Virus record (IMG/VR): IMGVR_UViG_3300044675_002002
Coordinates: 1 to 20,376 of that record
DNA: 20,376 bases
Reading direction: 5' to 3' (one strand)
Origin: a virus
A program made the translations under genes and the position numbers. The stretch's first letter is position 1, and each line of letters opens with the position of its first letter. Under the pieces are notes generated by a model. It was not told the origin of the DNA. It saw only the letters and a list, made by a program, of their open reading frames with translations, and made no database searches. Below, piece after piece: positions 13,269 to 20,376 of this stretch.

Positions 13269-14120
13269 GGTCACATCCATAGGCAGTAGCATTTCCCTCC
13301 TTTCCCCAGTTTCCTCTGATACAAATTCCCATGTAAGGTCAATATCAGGAATAACTTCATTAATATATCCACGAAGAGCTTTAGAATCAACTGCGAATAA
13401 TTCATTATCAACAAAATGATTAATAGTTCGTTGTTCATGGTCACCATCTACCGAAAGAATCATCGCCTTTAAACGTGTTGTAAGTTCTCGTGAGGTTTCG
13501 TCTTTTAACTTACGATTTGCCTTTTTTATCTCCTCAACCTCATGTTTAACTTTTCTATCTTTAGATTCAGTCATAGCCATGAATGTAATTTTACGATTTG
13601 ATGTAGGTAATGTAAATTCAAATTCATTTTTATGAAGTTCTACTTGAGCAGACCCATCATATTCTTTATTTTCAAATTGAGTTAAATCAATAATATCTTT
13701 TTGTTTATTATTTGAAAATGGGTCTTGAATTTCTACTTCATAGTCTTTACCATATCCGAGAATACGAGCTGCAATCATAATTGCGTTTTTATCACCACTT
13801 ACTAAATCAACATATTTGATTGGTTGACCTTCGCCATTAGAGATGATAAGCGATTGAAACAATCGGTCAAGAACTGACCCATCTTTGATATATGATTGCG
13901 TTGTAAGAATATCTTCTTCTTTTGCAGTCATATATTTCATTTCAATTTTACCTGTCGAAAGGGGATTGTCTTTTGAGTAAACAAGCCCTTTCGATGGTAA
14001 GTCAATAATTTCAGTTGGAAATTTATAATCACGAACTTGTTGAACTTCGTGTTCATTTCTCAACTGAGAAACGATGTCTTTATTTGACATCCCTTTATAG
14101 TCATCTTGTAAATCTACCAT
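13248..14120 (-). CDS. gp26-family baseplate/tail assembly chaperone-like protein, short form
   Basis: A 290-residue protein. FPTEIIDLPSKGLVYSKDNP (34-53) and KIEMKYMTAKEEDILTTQSY (58-77) match the LPSKG...Y....GEI.iKymTa.EEDiLt pattern of the T4 baseplate protein family (PF12322, gp26-type), followed by RLFQSLII. The C-terminus ends DVTFFWPKS. Position between tail tube and tape measure is where tail assembly chaperones with frameshifted long forms lie in many phages. T4 gp26 itself is described as a baseplate hub assembly factor. The zero-frame stop lies four codons past a T7 run, and the +1 frame continues for 69 codons. ATG 14120 follows the leader AAAAAGTT without Shine-Dalgarno, 16 nt after the 84-residue gene. 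Confidence 0.75.
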   Translation of the reverse strand: MVDLQDDYKGMSNKDIVSQLRNEHEVQQVRDYKFPTEIIDLPSKGLVYSKDNPLSTGKIEMKYMTAKEEDILTTQSYIKDGSVLDRLFQSLIISNGEGQPIKYVDLVSGDKNAIMIAARILGYGKDYEVEIQDPFSNNKQKDIIDLTQFENKEYDGSAQVELHKNEFEFTLPTSNRKITFMAMTESKDRKVKHEVEEIKKANRKLKDETSRELTTRLKAMILSVDGDHEQRTINHFVDNELFAVDSKALRGYINEVIPDIDLTWEFVSEETGERREMLLPMDVTFFWPKS

Positions 14121-14136
14121 AACTTTTTGATTTTAA

Positions 14137-14391
14137 TTAAGATAATTCAATTGAATAATTACCATCAGAGCCTACTAATTTAGATACTCCTGGTTGAAAT
14201 CCTTCAGGCATTTCAATTTCTAATGAAATACAATCCATGTATGAAGTGTCCCAACCGCTAAGTGGCAATTGCCATTCTGTGGTGGCTACATCGATTGTTT
14301 TAAAGCCGGTGTCAGCTGCATCTACAAATGAACCCACTCCGTTTACATACTCAACGACATTGGTTTCTTTTCTTCTTACAAAATTTGTCAT
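14137..14391 (-). CDS. Hypothetical small protein, 84 residues, late unit
   Basis: No family recognised. It starts MTNFVRRKETNVVEYVNGVG and is beta-rich with several aromatic residues (TEWQLPLSGWDTSYMDCISLEIEMPEGF). The end, SKLVGSDGNYSIELS, also suggests strands. AAGGA is 7 nt before the ATG, and TATTTATA is 29 nt before it. As the first gene of a two-gene unit with the chaperone-like gene and directly behind tail tube, a minor tail or assembly role is likely by position only. Confidence 0.7.
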   Translation of the reverse strand: MTNFVRRKETNVVEYVNGVGSFVDAADTGFKTIDVATTEWQLPLSGWDTSYMDCISLEIEMPEGFQPGVSKLVGSDGNYSIELS

Positions 14392-14420
14392 TATTTTTCC
14401 TTATTATTTGTTAACTTATA

Positions 14421-14428
14421 TATAAATA
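14421..14428 (-). promoter_or_regulatory. Putative late promoter element TATTTATA
   Basis: Minus-strand TATTTATA 29 nt before ATG 14391, directly downstream (22 nt) of the tail-tube terminator. The surrounding TACATATTTATA is the same as at 17742-17749. Confidence 0.58.
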
Positions 14429-14450
14429 TGTAAATAAAACTTTTTAATAC

Positions 14451-14476
14451 AAAAAAACCCCACCGAAGTGGGGTTT
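14451..14476 (-). terminator. Rho-independent terminator after the tail tube gene
   Basis: Strong minus-strand hairpin: stem AAACCCCAC / GTGGGGTTT with a stable TTCG tetraloop, followed by a total of seven T. It lies 19 nt after the tube stop at 14496. It would isolate the highly expressed tube gene from the genes downstream. Confidence 0.93.
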
Positions 14477-14495
14477 ATCATTTTTTAATCTAAAA

Positions 14496-14984
14496 TTAGT
14501 ATTGTAAGATAGCGTAATCGTAAGTCAATGTTAATTCAACGGTTGCAAGGTCTTCACCTGCATAATCCATATCAGAAAATTTAGCTGTCTGAATAAATGC
14601 GCCTTTTAATGTCCATTCTTCTACTTTATCACCAACAGGACCCAAACTATTAAATGTGATATCTTTTTTATAGAAATCAGAATATCCATCACGGCCAGTT
14701 ACCGATTCGTGGTGTAAACGAACCCACTCCATAACAGCTTGTGCAGCTGAAGGAACTACGGCATCGTAAAGGGTTATTGCAACATCCGACCATTCAGAAC
14801 GACCCTTAACATATCTACGAGTGTTAATGTGGTCAATGGTAACTTTACCATTAACTATTTCGGGTCTAGCTGCTGTTTTTATCAAGTATGCGGGAATACC
14901 TTCAATATACATAATGAACCTATTGGACATTTTAGGTTCAAAATTGGTGAACATGATTTCATTTGGGTCAAGTAATTGTGCCAT
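14496..14984 (-). CDS. 19: Tail tube protein (gp19)
   Basis: 162 residues, the same length class as T4 gp19 (163). It has the tube-protein pattern NRFIMYIEGIPAYLIKTAAR (21-40), then RRYVKGRSEWSDVAITLYD (56-74), and a C-terminal strand set FIQTAKFSDMDYAGEDLATV leading to ELTLTYDYAILQY. It follows the sheath gene, as in T4 (18 then 19), with AGGAG before ATG 14984 and its own late element and terminator, so it can be expressed as a single-gene unit. It forms the hexameric rings of the inner tail tube. Confidence 0.92.
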   Translation of the reverse strand: MAQLLDPNEIMFTNFEPKMSNRFIMYIEGIPAYLIKTAARPEIVNGKVTIDHINTRRYVKGRSEWSDVAITLYDAVVPSAAQAVMEWVRLHHESVTGRDGYSDFYKKDITFNSLGPVGDKVEEWTLKGAFIQTAKFSDMDYAGEDLATVELTLTYDYAILQY

Positions 14985-15008
14985 TTATATTTCTCCTATT
15001 ATCTTTTT

Positions 15009-15016
15009 AATAAATA
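15009..15016 (-). promoter_or_regulatory. Putative late promoter element TATTTATT
   Basis: Minus-strand TATTTATT 24 nt before the tail tube ATG (14984), in the short gap behind the sheath stop. It is preceded by AC (ACTATTTAT), as at 20320-20327. Confidence 0.5.
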
Positions 15017-15030
15017 GTCGTTTATTTAAT

Positions 15031-17364
15031 TTATGCTCCAGGGAACGTTGCGCCCGTTGGAAGAATGTTAAAGTCAAGAACAATGAATTCTGCTGTCTTT
15101 GATGGTTGTAGGAAAATTTCACCTACCATAGTGTTTCTATCAATTACATCAGGAGTGTTATTAGTATCATCCATTACAACACGGAAAGCAAATAAACCAT
15201 TTCTTTGTTGGATTGATTCCAAGTATGGGTTTACAATTGACAAGAATCGGTTTCTTGTTGCAGCCGTATTATTTTCAAATACCAAATATCTTGTAGAAGA
15301 TGCAATAAACTTCTTAACAGCAATTAACAATCTACGAACATTGATTCTATCCAATGCGGATGGTCTAGCTTGTAAGGTTTTTTGACCGAATACAGTAGCA
15401 CCTTGGCCAGGGAATGTAGCGATTGGGTTTACACGGCCTTCGTAAAGTGTGTCTCTCTCAGCGTGAGTCAAACGAGATTTAACTTCAATAACATTTGTTA
15501 ATCCACCTCTATTCAAACCTGCGGGAGCAAACCATTCAGCAGCAACCGAATCATTGAAAGCAATCACGCCAGGTAAAACAACACTTGGCGGAACCCATAC
15601 TGGCTTGTTCTTATCAGTATCAAGGATTTTAACCCATGGGTGGTAAGTAGCAACATAGTTAGAGTCAAACGAAGTTAATGCGTTTACAACCGTAGTGTTT
15701 GAATCTTGATATGCGCCTGCATCCATTACAAAGAAACAATCTTGTCTATCTTCACACATATCTTTAGCGTATATAGTTACTGAAGAGTGTAGTCTATGTA
15801 AAACGCCTGGAAGAACAACCATATTAATATCAAACTCATCAGGATTTGAAACTGCGTTGATAGCTTTTCTTAAAGCGATAGTACCAGTAGCCGTAGCAGA
15901 TGAACAATCCAACCCTTGAGTGTTTCCAGCAACAATACTTGTTCCTGTAAGGATTACCCGATTTGGCTCCCAACCATCAAAACCACCTTGAAGTGGAACC
16001 ATAAATTTCTTAGCATCTACATTAGATGTTAATGTAATTGGAGAACCATTTGAGTGACAAGTAGCCAAATCAAAGTCAGAACCAACAATTTCCGTGTTAG
16101 CGTCTGGAGTTGGCATTAAGAAGTTTAGGTTATCAGTTGAACTGAAATCATAATCATATCCTAAGAATACTCGTGTGTTTACCACACCACCTAATGATTG
16201 AGATACAACATAGGTTGGAGTTGGTAAATTATAACCACTATGAAGTGGTGATGTTAGAGCAGCAAATCCAAAAGGAACTAATGATGAGTCAATAGCACCA
16301 TTTGTTACATCACTTGTCATTTCAACACGAATGTGAGCCGAATTGTTGGGATAGTCTCCCTCAAATACTAATTTACCATTTTCATCTACATTAACATATC
16401 TATCACCAATAACTCTTGCGATATAATTTGGAGAATTTGGGTCAAGGTTAAGACCTGTAAACTCTTCAACAATATTTGGTCGTGTGTCTGCGTCTTGAAT
16501 ACTTGTTCCAAAGATTGAGTTTGGAATTTTTGCAGTATCTACTCTACGAACTTGTAAAGTAAATGTTCCGTATTCTGAACCAGGAACTTCAGATGCTGGT
16601 TTAACATCACGAATACCAATCTTAAATTCATAGTTTGTAGCGGTGCCATGTGAAAGAGTATAAACTTTAAATAAGTTTGTAGCTACACCACCAACTTTTT
16701 GTGAAAGGATATATGGAGTTGATGCTTCAGAATATGCTTTAGTATAGTCGGTATCAATTTTAGATAGTGATACCTTAACATTCTCACCTGTAGCAAATGA
16801 TGCTGATTGGAATGTTGAAAAGTTCAACATAGTATATGCAACCTTTGAAGATTTAGGAGCATATCCATAAATTTTAGTAAAGTAATTTTGTGAACTTGGA
16901 TTCATAGAAGCCGAAGTTGCAGTTGAACTTACTGAACTACCAGTTAAGGTCAATAAGAACAAAGAAGCACTTGCTGCTGTATCTACTATTGAATCATCAA
17001 AATCACCACCAAAAGTAGCAGTAGTTGGGTGTAATAAAGCACCTACTCGTTCACCTGCAGATGATGAAATTACTAAAGCAACTGGCTTTGCTGTATATCC
17101 ATCATTACCCAATACTCTAACGATTGTAGCAGTGCCAGCATCTTCTAAATAAGCTTGTGCTGTATATGGAAGGTATGAGTCTTCGGTTAAACCTCCGAAG
17201 CGTTGTGTAAATTCATTAAAAGATTCTACTTGTGTTGGAACAAAAGCAGGACCTTTGATAGTTTGCCCAATAAGAGCGGCACCAATTTCAGCAATACCAG
17301 CAGGTAAAAACGAAAGGTCTTTTTCTCGTGTAAATACGCCTGGACTAACAATTCTTTCAGCCAT
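15031..17364 (-). CDS. 18: Tail sheath protein (gp18)
   Basis: 777 residues, longer than T4 gp18 (659). The N-terminus AERIVSPGVFTREKDLSFLP carries the SPGV motif of sheath proteins, followed by ALIGQTIKGPAFVPTQVESF and NEFTQRFGG. The C-terminal domain has ALDRINVRRLLIAVKKFIAS, STRYLVFENNTAATRNRFLS and ends with MVGEIFLQPSKTAEFIVLDF, the conserved sheath core. The extra length is in the middle (about 90-470), which is Ser/Thr/Asn-rich and would form surface domains. AGGAG lies before ATG 17364 and a late element 37 nt before it. The protein forms the contractile sleeve around the tube. Confidence 0.95.
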   Translation of the reverse strand: MAERIVSPGVFTREKDLSFLPAGIAEIGAALIGQTIKGPAFVPTQVESFNEFTQRFGGLTEDSYLPYTAQAYLEDAGTATIVRVLGNDGYTAKPVALVISSSAGERVGALLHPTTATFGGDFDDSIVDTAASASLFLLTLTGSSVSSTATSASMNPSSQNYFTKIYGYAPKSSKVAYTMLNFSTFQSASFATGENVKVSLSKIDTDYTKAYSEASTPYILSQKVGGVATNLFKVYTLSHGTATNYEFKIGIRDVKPASEVPGSEYGTFTLQVRRVDTAKIPNSIFGTSIQDADTRPNIVEEFTGLNLDPNSPNYIARVIGDRYVNVDENGKLVFEGDYPNNSAHIRVEMTSDVTNGAIDSSLVPFGFAALTSPLHSGYNLPTPTYVVSQSLGGVVNTRVFLGYDYDFSSTDNLNFLMPTPDANTEIVGSDFDLATCHSNGSPITLTSNVDAKKFMVPLQGGFDGWEPNRVILTGTSIVAGNTQGLDCSSATATGTIALRKAINAVSNPDEFDINMVVLPGVLHRLHSSVTIYAKDMCEDRQDCFFVMDAGAYQDSNTTVVNALTSFDSNYVATYHPWVKILDTDKNKPVWVPPSVVLPGVIAFNDSVAAEWFAPAGLNRGGLTNVIEVKSRLTHAERDTLYEGRVNPIATFPGQGATVFGQKTLQARPSALDRINVRRLLIAVKKFIASSTRYLVFENNTAATRNRFLSIVNPYLESIQQRNGLFAFRVVMDDTNNTPDVIDRNTMVGEIFLQPSKTAEFIVLDFNILPTGATFPGA

Positions 17365-17401
17365 TATTTTTCTCCTAAATTCAAAATTTGGTTTTTCTTA
17401 T

Positions 17402-17409
17402 AATAAATA
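17402..17409 (-). promoter_or_regulatory. Putative late promoter element TATTTATT
   Basis: Minus-strand TATTTATT 37 nt before the sheath ATG, in the 70-nt gap behind the coiled-coil gene. The longest element-to-start distance of the six. Confidence 0.5.
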
Positions 17410-17434
17410 GACCATAAATTAAGGAAACGAATAC

Positions 17435-17716
17435 TTATTTGTTGGGAGTGAATGTATTTGTAGAAATATCATACTCACCATCTCCGTATTTTTCCCTTAA
17501 TCGCTTGCCTAATTGTAATTCCTGAACTTTAACATCATTATATGAGTTTATCAATGTGACTTTTTCACTTTTTAACTCTTGAAATGCGTTTTCTAACTCC
17601 TGAATATTTAATTCTACTTCTCCAATACGAGAAATGGTTATTAAAATTTTTTGTTGAAGTTCTTTAATCTCAATAACTTCTTCTTCGGTAAATTGTTTTA
17701 CTAATTTTTCTTCCAT
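17435..17716 (-). CDS. Small coiled-coil protein, 93 residues
   Basis: Nearly the whole of residues 8-75 is a heptad-patterned helix (EEVIEIKELQQKILITISRI, GEVELNIQELENAFQELKSE). A short tail REKYGDGEYDISTNTFTPNK ends in what looks like a beta turn. I recall similar coiled-coil plus YGDG tail proteins in other phages, without known function. ATG 17716 has no Shine-Dalgarno, but TATTTATA lies 25 nt before it. It sits between gp15-like and sheath genes where T4 carries the terminase genes 16 and 17. Possible role in tail assembly by position only. Confidence 0.75.
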   Translation of the reverse strand: MEEKLVKQFTEEEVIEIKELQQKILITISRIGEVELNIQELENAFQELKSEKVTLINSYNDVKVQELQLGKRLREKYGDGEYDISTNTFTPNK

Positions 17717-17741
17717 AACAATTATATTAGTTTGTTTACAG

Positions 17742-17749
17742 TATAAATA
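17742..17749 (-). promoter_or_regulatory. Putative late promoter element TATTTATA
   Basis: Minus-strand TATTTATA 25 nt before ATG 17716, in the 41-nt gap after the gp15-like gene. Context TACATATTTATACTG. Confidence 0.53.
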
Positions 17750-17757
17750 TGTAAAAT

Positions 17758-18597
17758 TTATTCATTACCACTTTTAATTGGAGCATCAGTATTATTTAAT
17801 TTTGGAGAATTACCCCATGAAACTTTTCCAACTGAAAATCTGCGTTTAGTATTATTTACCATACCAGCATATTCGGGCACAATGTATGCTTTTGCTGTTA
17901 AGGTTATATTTGCTCTTGTAATTCGGTCTTCGGTTACTGATGTTACTGTTTCAAATGAATATGAATCGGCTTTAATTACAAATTTATACCTATCACCAAA
18001 AGAACGACCTTGAAAATATATAATTTGTTCTACAATTTTGTTTACTTGTTCCATGTATTCACACCAAATAGCAACTTCATATTCTAAATTAACATAATCA
18101 GGTCTTTCAACCGACATAAATTCTCTAACTGGCTGTTGGTCGGTTAAAATTGAAAATTGGTCGTATCTATTTGCGCTTGTATATTTTCTTTCAAACATCT
18201 GATGCGCATCTTCATTTTCAGCAACTTTTAATTTGGATAATTCTGTATTAATTGAAAGGTTGTTTCTTTTAAATGAAATAACGGGCGTTAATAACATATC
18301 ATTGTCATCAACCATGTAACCTCTTTGTTGTGCAGATACCCATTTTTCGGCAGATGCATAAATAACAGGTACAGGATAAAATCTCCCATCGCTTTCAATG
18401 GTAGGCTTTACATTATTTTCTAAAAAATTTTTAAATGCAGAATCAACATCGTAAATACCAACCGAAATATTTTTTACATTATCTTGGTCTCTACGAACTT
18501 GCTTTGCTTTATTCAATTTTACATCTTCACTTGTTGAAGATTGTGTTTGAGTAAGATTTGGTTTTATGGTGTCGGTATTTCTATATTTAGTTGCCAT
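17758..18597 (-). CDS. 15: Tail completion / sheath stabiliser protein (gp15-like)
   Basis: 279 residues, close to T4 gp15 (272). Central features are a PVPVIYASAEKWVSAQQRGY segment (76-95), LTPVISFKRNNLSIN, and a later EYEVAIWCEYMEQVNKIVEQ helix followed by IIYFQGRSFGD. Together these fit the gp15/gp3 tail-terminator fold, where a hexamer closes the tail tube and holds the sheath top. The order gp13-like, gp14-like, gp15-like is that of T4. The start overlaps the gp14-like stop as TAATG, so it is coupled. Residues 1-45 are polar and probably flexible. The assignment rests mainly on order, length and recalled pattern. Confidence 0.68.
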   Translation of the reverse strand: MATKYRNTDTIKPNLTQTQSSTSEDVKLNKAKQVRRDQDNVKNISVGIYDVDSAFKNFLENNVKPTIESDGRFYPVPVIYASAEKWVSAQQRGYMVDDNDMLLTPVISFKRNNLSINTELSKLKVAENEDAHQMFERKYTSANRYDQFSILTDQQPVREFMSVERPDYVNLEYEVAIWCEYMEQVNKIVEQIIYFQGRSFGDRYKFVIKADSYSFETVTSVTEDRITRANITLTAKAYIVPEYAGMVNNTKRRFSVGKVSWGNSPKLNNTDAPIKSGNE

Positions 18598-19124
18598 TAT
18601 AATCCCATTGGTATAATATTATTGTTTTGATTTGAATTACCAAATCGAGTATCTACTAAATTAAGTGAAGTCCATCTTGTTGCGTGAGTGTCACAAATTA
18701 TAGAAACAGAATATCCTTGTGTGTTTCCACCATCCCATGTTTTTGGATTTTTTCCAACAAAGAATTGGTTTTCGTATTTTGCATCTACCAAAAAGTAAGT
18801 ATCATTATATTGAATAACATCACCAACTTGAGGAAAAACATCTTTTTCAACTAAAGTATCTCTTAAAAAATTAAATTTAACTTCACGAACATACGATTGT
18901 CCAAAATCATCTGAAATTTGGGCGGATTGAGCATATTCAAATGTTGCAGGAACTTTAACGGGCTGTTTATATATTTTATCTTTACCTTCACCATATAAAT
19001 TGGATTTAGTGTCTTCAACAGATAGCATATAATAATATATTTCCGTATCAATAATATCATTGATTAATTCTTTATTTAAAGTTCTAAATAAAGACATATC
19101 ACGCTGTCCGCCAAATAATGCCAT
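18597..19124 (-). CDS. 14: Neck protein (gp14-like)
   Basis: 175 residues, shorter than T4 gp14 (256). It contains FRTLNKELINDIIDTEIYYY (12-31), then MLSVEDTKSNLYGEGKDKIY (33-52), a pattern typical of gp14-type neck proteins, followed by a beta-rich core (VKFNFLRDTLVEKDVFPQVG, DVIQYNDTYFLVDAKYENQF) of the connector type. The head-completion neck joins the filled head to the tail. It starts 4 nt after the gp13-like stop with AGGA before the ATG, and overlaps the gp15-like start by 1 nt. The reduced length is probably loss of an outer domain. Confidence 0.7.
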   Translation of the reverse strand: MALFGGQRDMSLFRTLNKELINDIIDTEIYYYMLSVEDTKSNLYGEGKDKIYKQPVKVPATFEYAQSAQISDDFGQSYVREVKFNFLRDTLVEKDVFPQVGDVIQYNDTYFLVDAKYENQFFVGKNPKTWDGGNTQGYSVSIICDTHATRWTSLNLVDTRFGNSNQNNNIIPMGL

Positions 19125-19128
19125 TATA

Positions 19129-20292
19129 TTATCCTATGTAAATTGGTCTTGGAACTCTAGCAAGAGTTAATTCAATAAATTCAGCTTCATCTTTTTTAGC
19201 TTCCATTTGTGCTCTACGAGATGTTGCTTCTAACATTTCTTTTAATTCAGTCAATAAAATTTCTCTTTCAGCAGCAGCTTCACTACGAAGGTCAGCCCCA
19301 TCCAAAGTTACATCAGAGCCTGGAATCGGGATTGATGAAAATTTTGAACGAACCGCCCCTAGCATTTCTTTAGCTAATGCTAATGAATATCTAGCAATCC
19401 ATTGTCTTCCAGCAGAATTAATTGCAGTATATCTTAATCGGTTAAACGGCACATTTGAAAAGTCGCTTACTACATTTAGTTTTGCGATTGGTGAGTTTGT
19501 TTCACTTTCCAATGTGTAGTCAAAGTAAACTTTTGTGCCTTCATCAGATAGTGCCGGAATTGGAAATAATCTTACACGAGTTCCATCGATATGGAATCCA
19601 TATGATGATTTACGAATAAGGTCATTAAATTCAATTGCCTGTAAACGAAGTAGGTCATCAAACATTGGTTGCATCATAAATGATACGCCAGGTGAATATG
19701 CTCCCCAACCAAATGTATTTAACATTTGTTGTGAACCCATACCTGTTCCTACAAATGGGTCAAAGTATCTAATGACAGCCGGTGGTTGAAAATGATAAAA
19801 TCTACGAATCGTAACACCATCTAAAACCGAACCACTTTCTAAAGTCACAACACTACCATCAGCAAGGTCATAAATTTGTTTACCACTAACCATTTCAAAT
19901 GAGCCGGTGTAAACCGTCACACGACCACCACTTAATGCTTCAGTTCCATAATCTTTAGCAATGTTAACAACGCCTGATAAATTAGCGTTAAGTTGTGTAT
20001 CTCTTAAATCCAAGTTTAAATCGGAACCTTGAAGAGATAACATATTTTCTTTTGCTCTATATTGATTTACTTGTGATGAATACTCATTTGCTGATTCTTC
20101 AAAACAAGTAAAAAAATTGATATCTTGTAATTCAATATCTACAATTGGATATCCCAATCGTTTAGCGCACCAATCCGCAACTTTTGGAGCATCCGACCTG
20201 AATTGTGAATCAGAATCAAAAAATCCGAAAGGTGTTGATGAACCACTTGTAAATGAACCTGACCCCGGCCATATTGGAATATTAATTGCCAT
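19129..20292 (-). CDS. 13: Neck/head completion protein (gp13-like)
   Basis: 387 residues (T4 gp13 is 309). After a Gly/Ser-rich start, residues 32-80 (APKVADWCAKRLGYPIVDIE, LQDINFFTCFEESANEYSSQ) match a pattern seen in neck proteins of marine T4-like phages: a helix, a GYP turn, then an acidic helix ending EYS. A later region (VRLFPIPALSDEGTKVYFDYT) is beta, and a C-terminal helical part (SEAAAEREILLTELKEMLEA, TSRRAQMEAKKDEAEFIELT) may be a coiled coil. Place at the head of a 13-14-15-like series supports the call. GGAG lies before ATG 20292. Alternative: another head-tail connector. Confidence 0.6.
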   Translation of the reverse strand: MAINIPIWPGSGSFTSGSSTPFGFFDSDSQFRSDAPKVADWCAKRLGYPIVDIELQDINFFTCFEESANEYSSQVNQYRAKENMLSLQGSDLNLDLRDTQLNANLSGVVNIAKDYGTEALSGGRVTVYTGSFEMVSGKQIYDLADGSVVTLESGSVLDGVTIRRFYHFQPPAVIRYFDPFVGTGMGSQQMLNTFGWGAYSPGVSFMMQPMFDDLLRLQAIEFNDLIRKSSYGFHIDGTRVRLFPIPALSDEGTKVYFDYTLESETNSPIAKLNVVSDFSNVPFNRLRYTAINSAGRQWIARYSLALAKEMLGAVRSKFSSIPIPGSDVTLDGADLRSEAAAEREILLTELKEMLEATSRRAQMEAKKDEAEFIELTLARVPRPIYIG

Positions 20293-20319
20293 TTAAGCTC
20301 CTGTATTATTATCTCACTA

Positions 20320-20327
20320 TATAAATA
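20320..20327 (-). promoter_or_regulatory. Putative late promoter element TATTTATA
   Basis: Minus-strand TATTTATA 27 nt before the gp13-like ATG and 9 nt after the likely upstream stop. Context TACTATTTATATAG. Confidence 0.55.
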
Positions 20328-20336
20328 GTATAACGT

Positions 20337-20376
20337 TTATCTTTCCAAGTTTTTCATGAAAGACACAATAATATAT
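20337..20376 (-). CDS. Possible C-terminal end of an upstream gene
   Basis: From the window edge one frame reads YIIVSFMKNLER and ends with TAA at 20339-20337, just before the late promoter element. It is likely the tail of the preceding gene, but a second frame is also open to about 20318, so 12 codons cannot settle it. Confidence 0.3.
   Translation of the reverse strand, partial: YIIVSFMKNLER

Overview
The window is one arm of a myovirus-type (contractile-tailed, T4-like) bacteriophage genome. Every gene I can support lies on the minus strand, so the biological reading direction runs from position 20376 down to 1. Base composition is AT-rich. Two intergenic regions carry an exact TTTG-N20-TATATTTG promoter, which is the known Bacteroidota form (TTTG, 19-21 nt, TAnnTTTG), so a Bacteroidota host, perhaps flavobacterial, is the best guess. 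No gap between genes exceeds about 85 bases. I saw no tRNA, CRISPR array or insertion sequence.

Late (virion) region, 20376 to 5208. In transcription order: neck proteins (gp13-like, gp14-like), a tail-completion/sheath-stabiliser protein (gp15-like), a small coiled-coil protein, the tail sheath (gp18), the tail tube (gp19), an unrecognised 84-residue protein, a gp26-family protein sitting where a tail assembly chaperone is expected, a 79-residue protein, a tape measure protein, a large baseplate protein with eleven 15-residue repeats at its N-terminus, a LysM-like gp53-type wedge protein, a baseplate hub protein and one more structural protein. The region divides into six apparent transcription units. 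Each is headed by TATTTATA or TATTTATT, 24-37 nt before the first start codon. Three units end at clear hairpins (14451-14476, 13024-13050, 5156-5181).

Non-virion region, 5207 to 1. Behind a terminator and a host-type promoter come three unrecognised or weakly recognised small proteins. They are followed by an RNA-repair set (Rnl1-type RNA ligase, calcineurin-like phosphoesterase, P-loop polynucleotide-kinase-like protein), a compact and divergent family-A DNA-polymerase-like protein, and the start of an unknown charged protein cut by the window edge.

The strongest new-looking signal is at 13052-13268. The gp26-like gene ends a few codons after a run of seven T, and a 69-codon open frame with no ATG, GTG or TTG start continues in the +1 frame to a terminator hairpin. 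Together with the position between tube and tape measure, this looks like a programmed frameshift making a long form of a tail assembly chaperone.

Family assignments come from motifs, gene order and recalled family patterns; no database search was possible.
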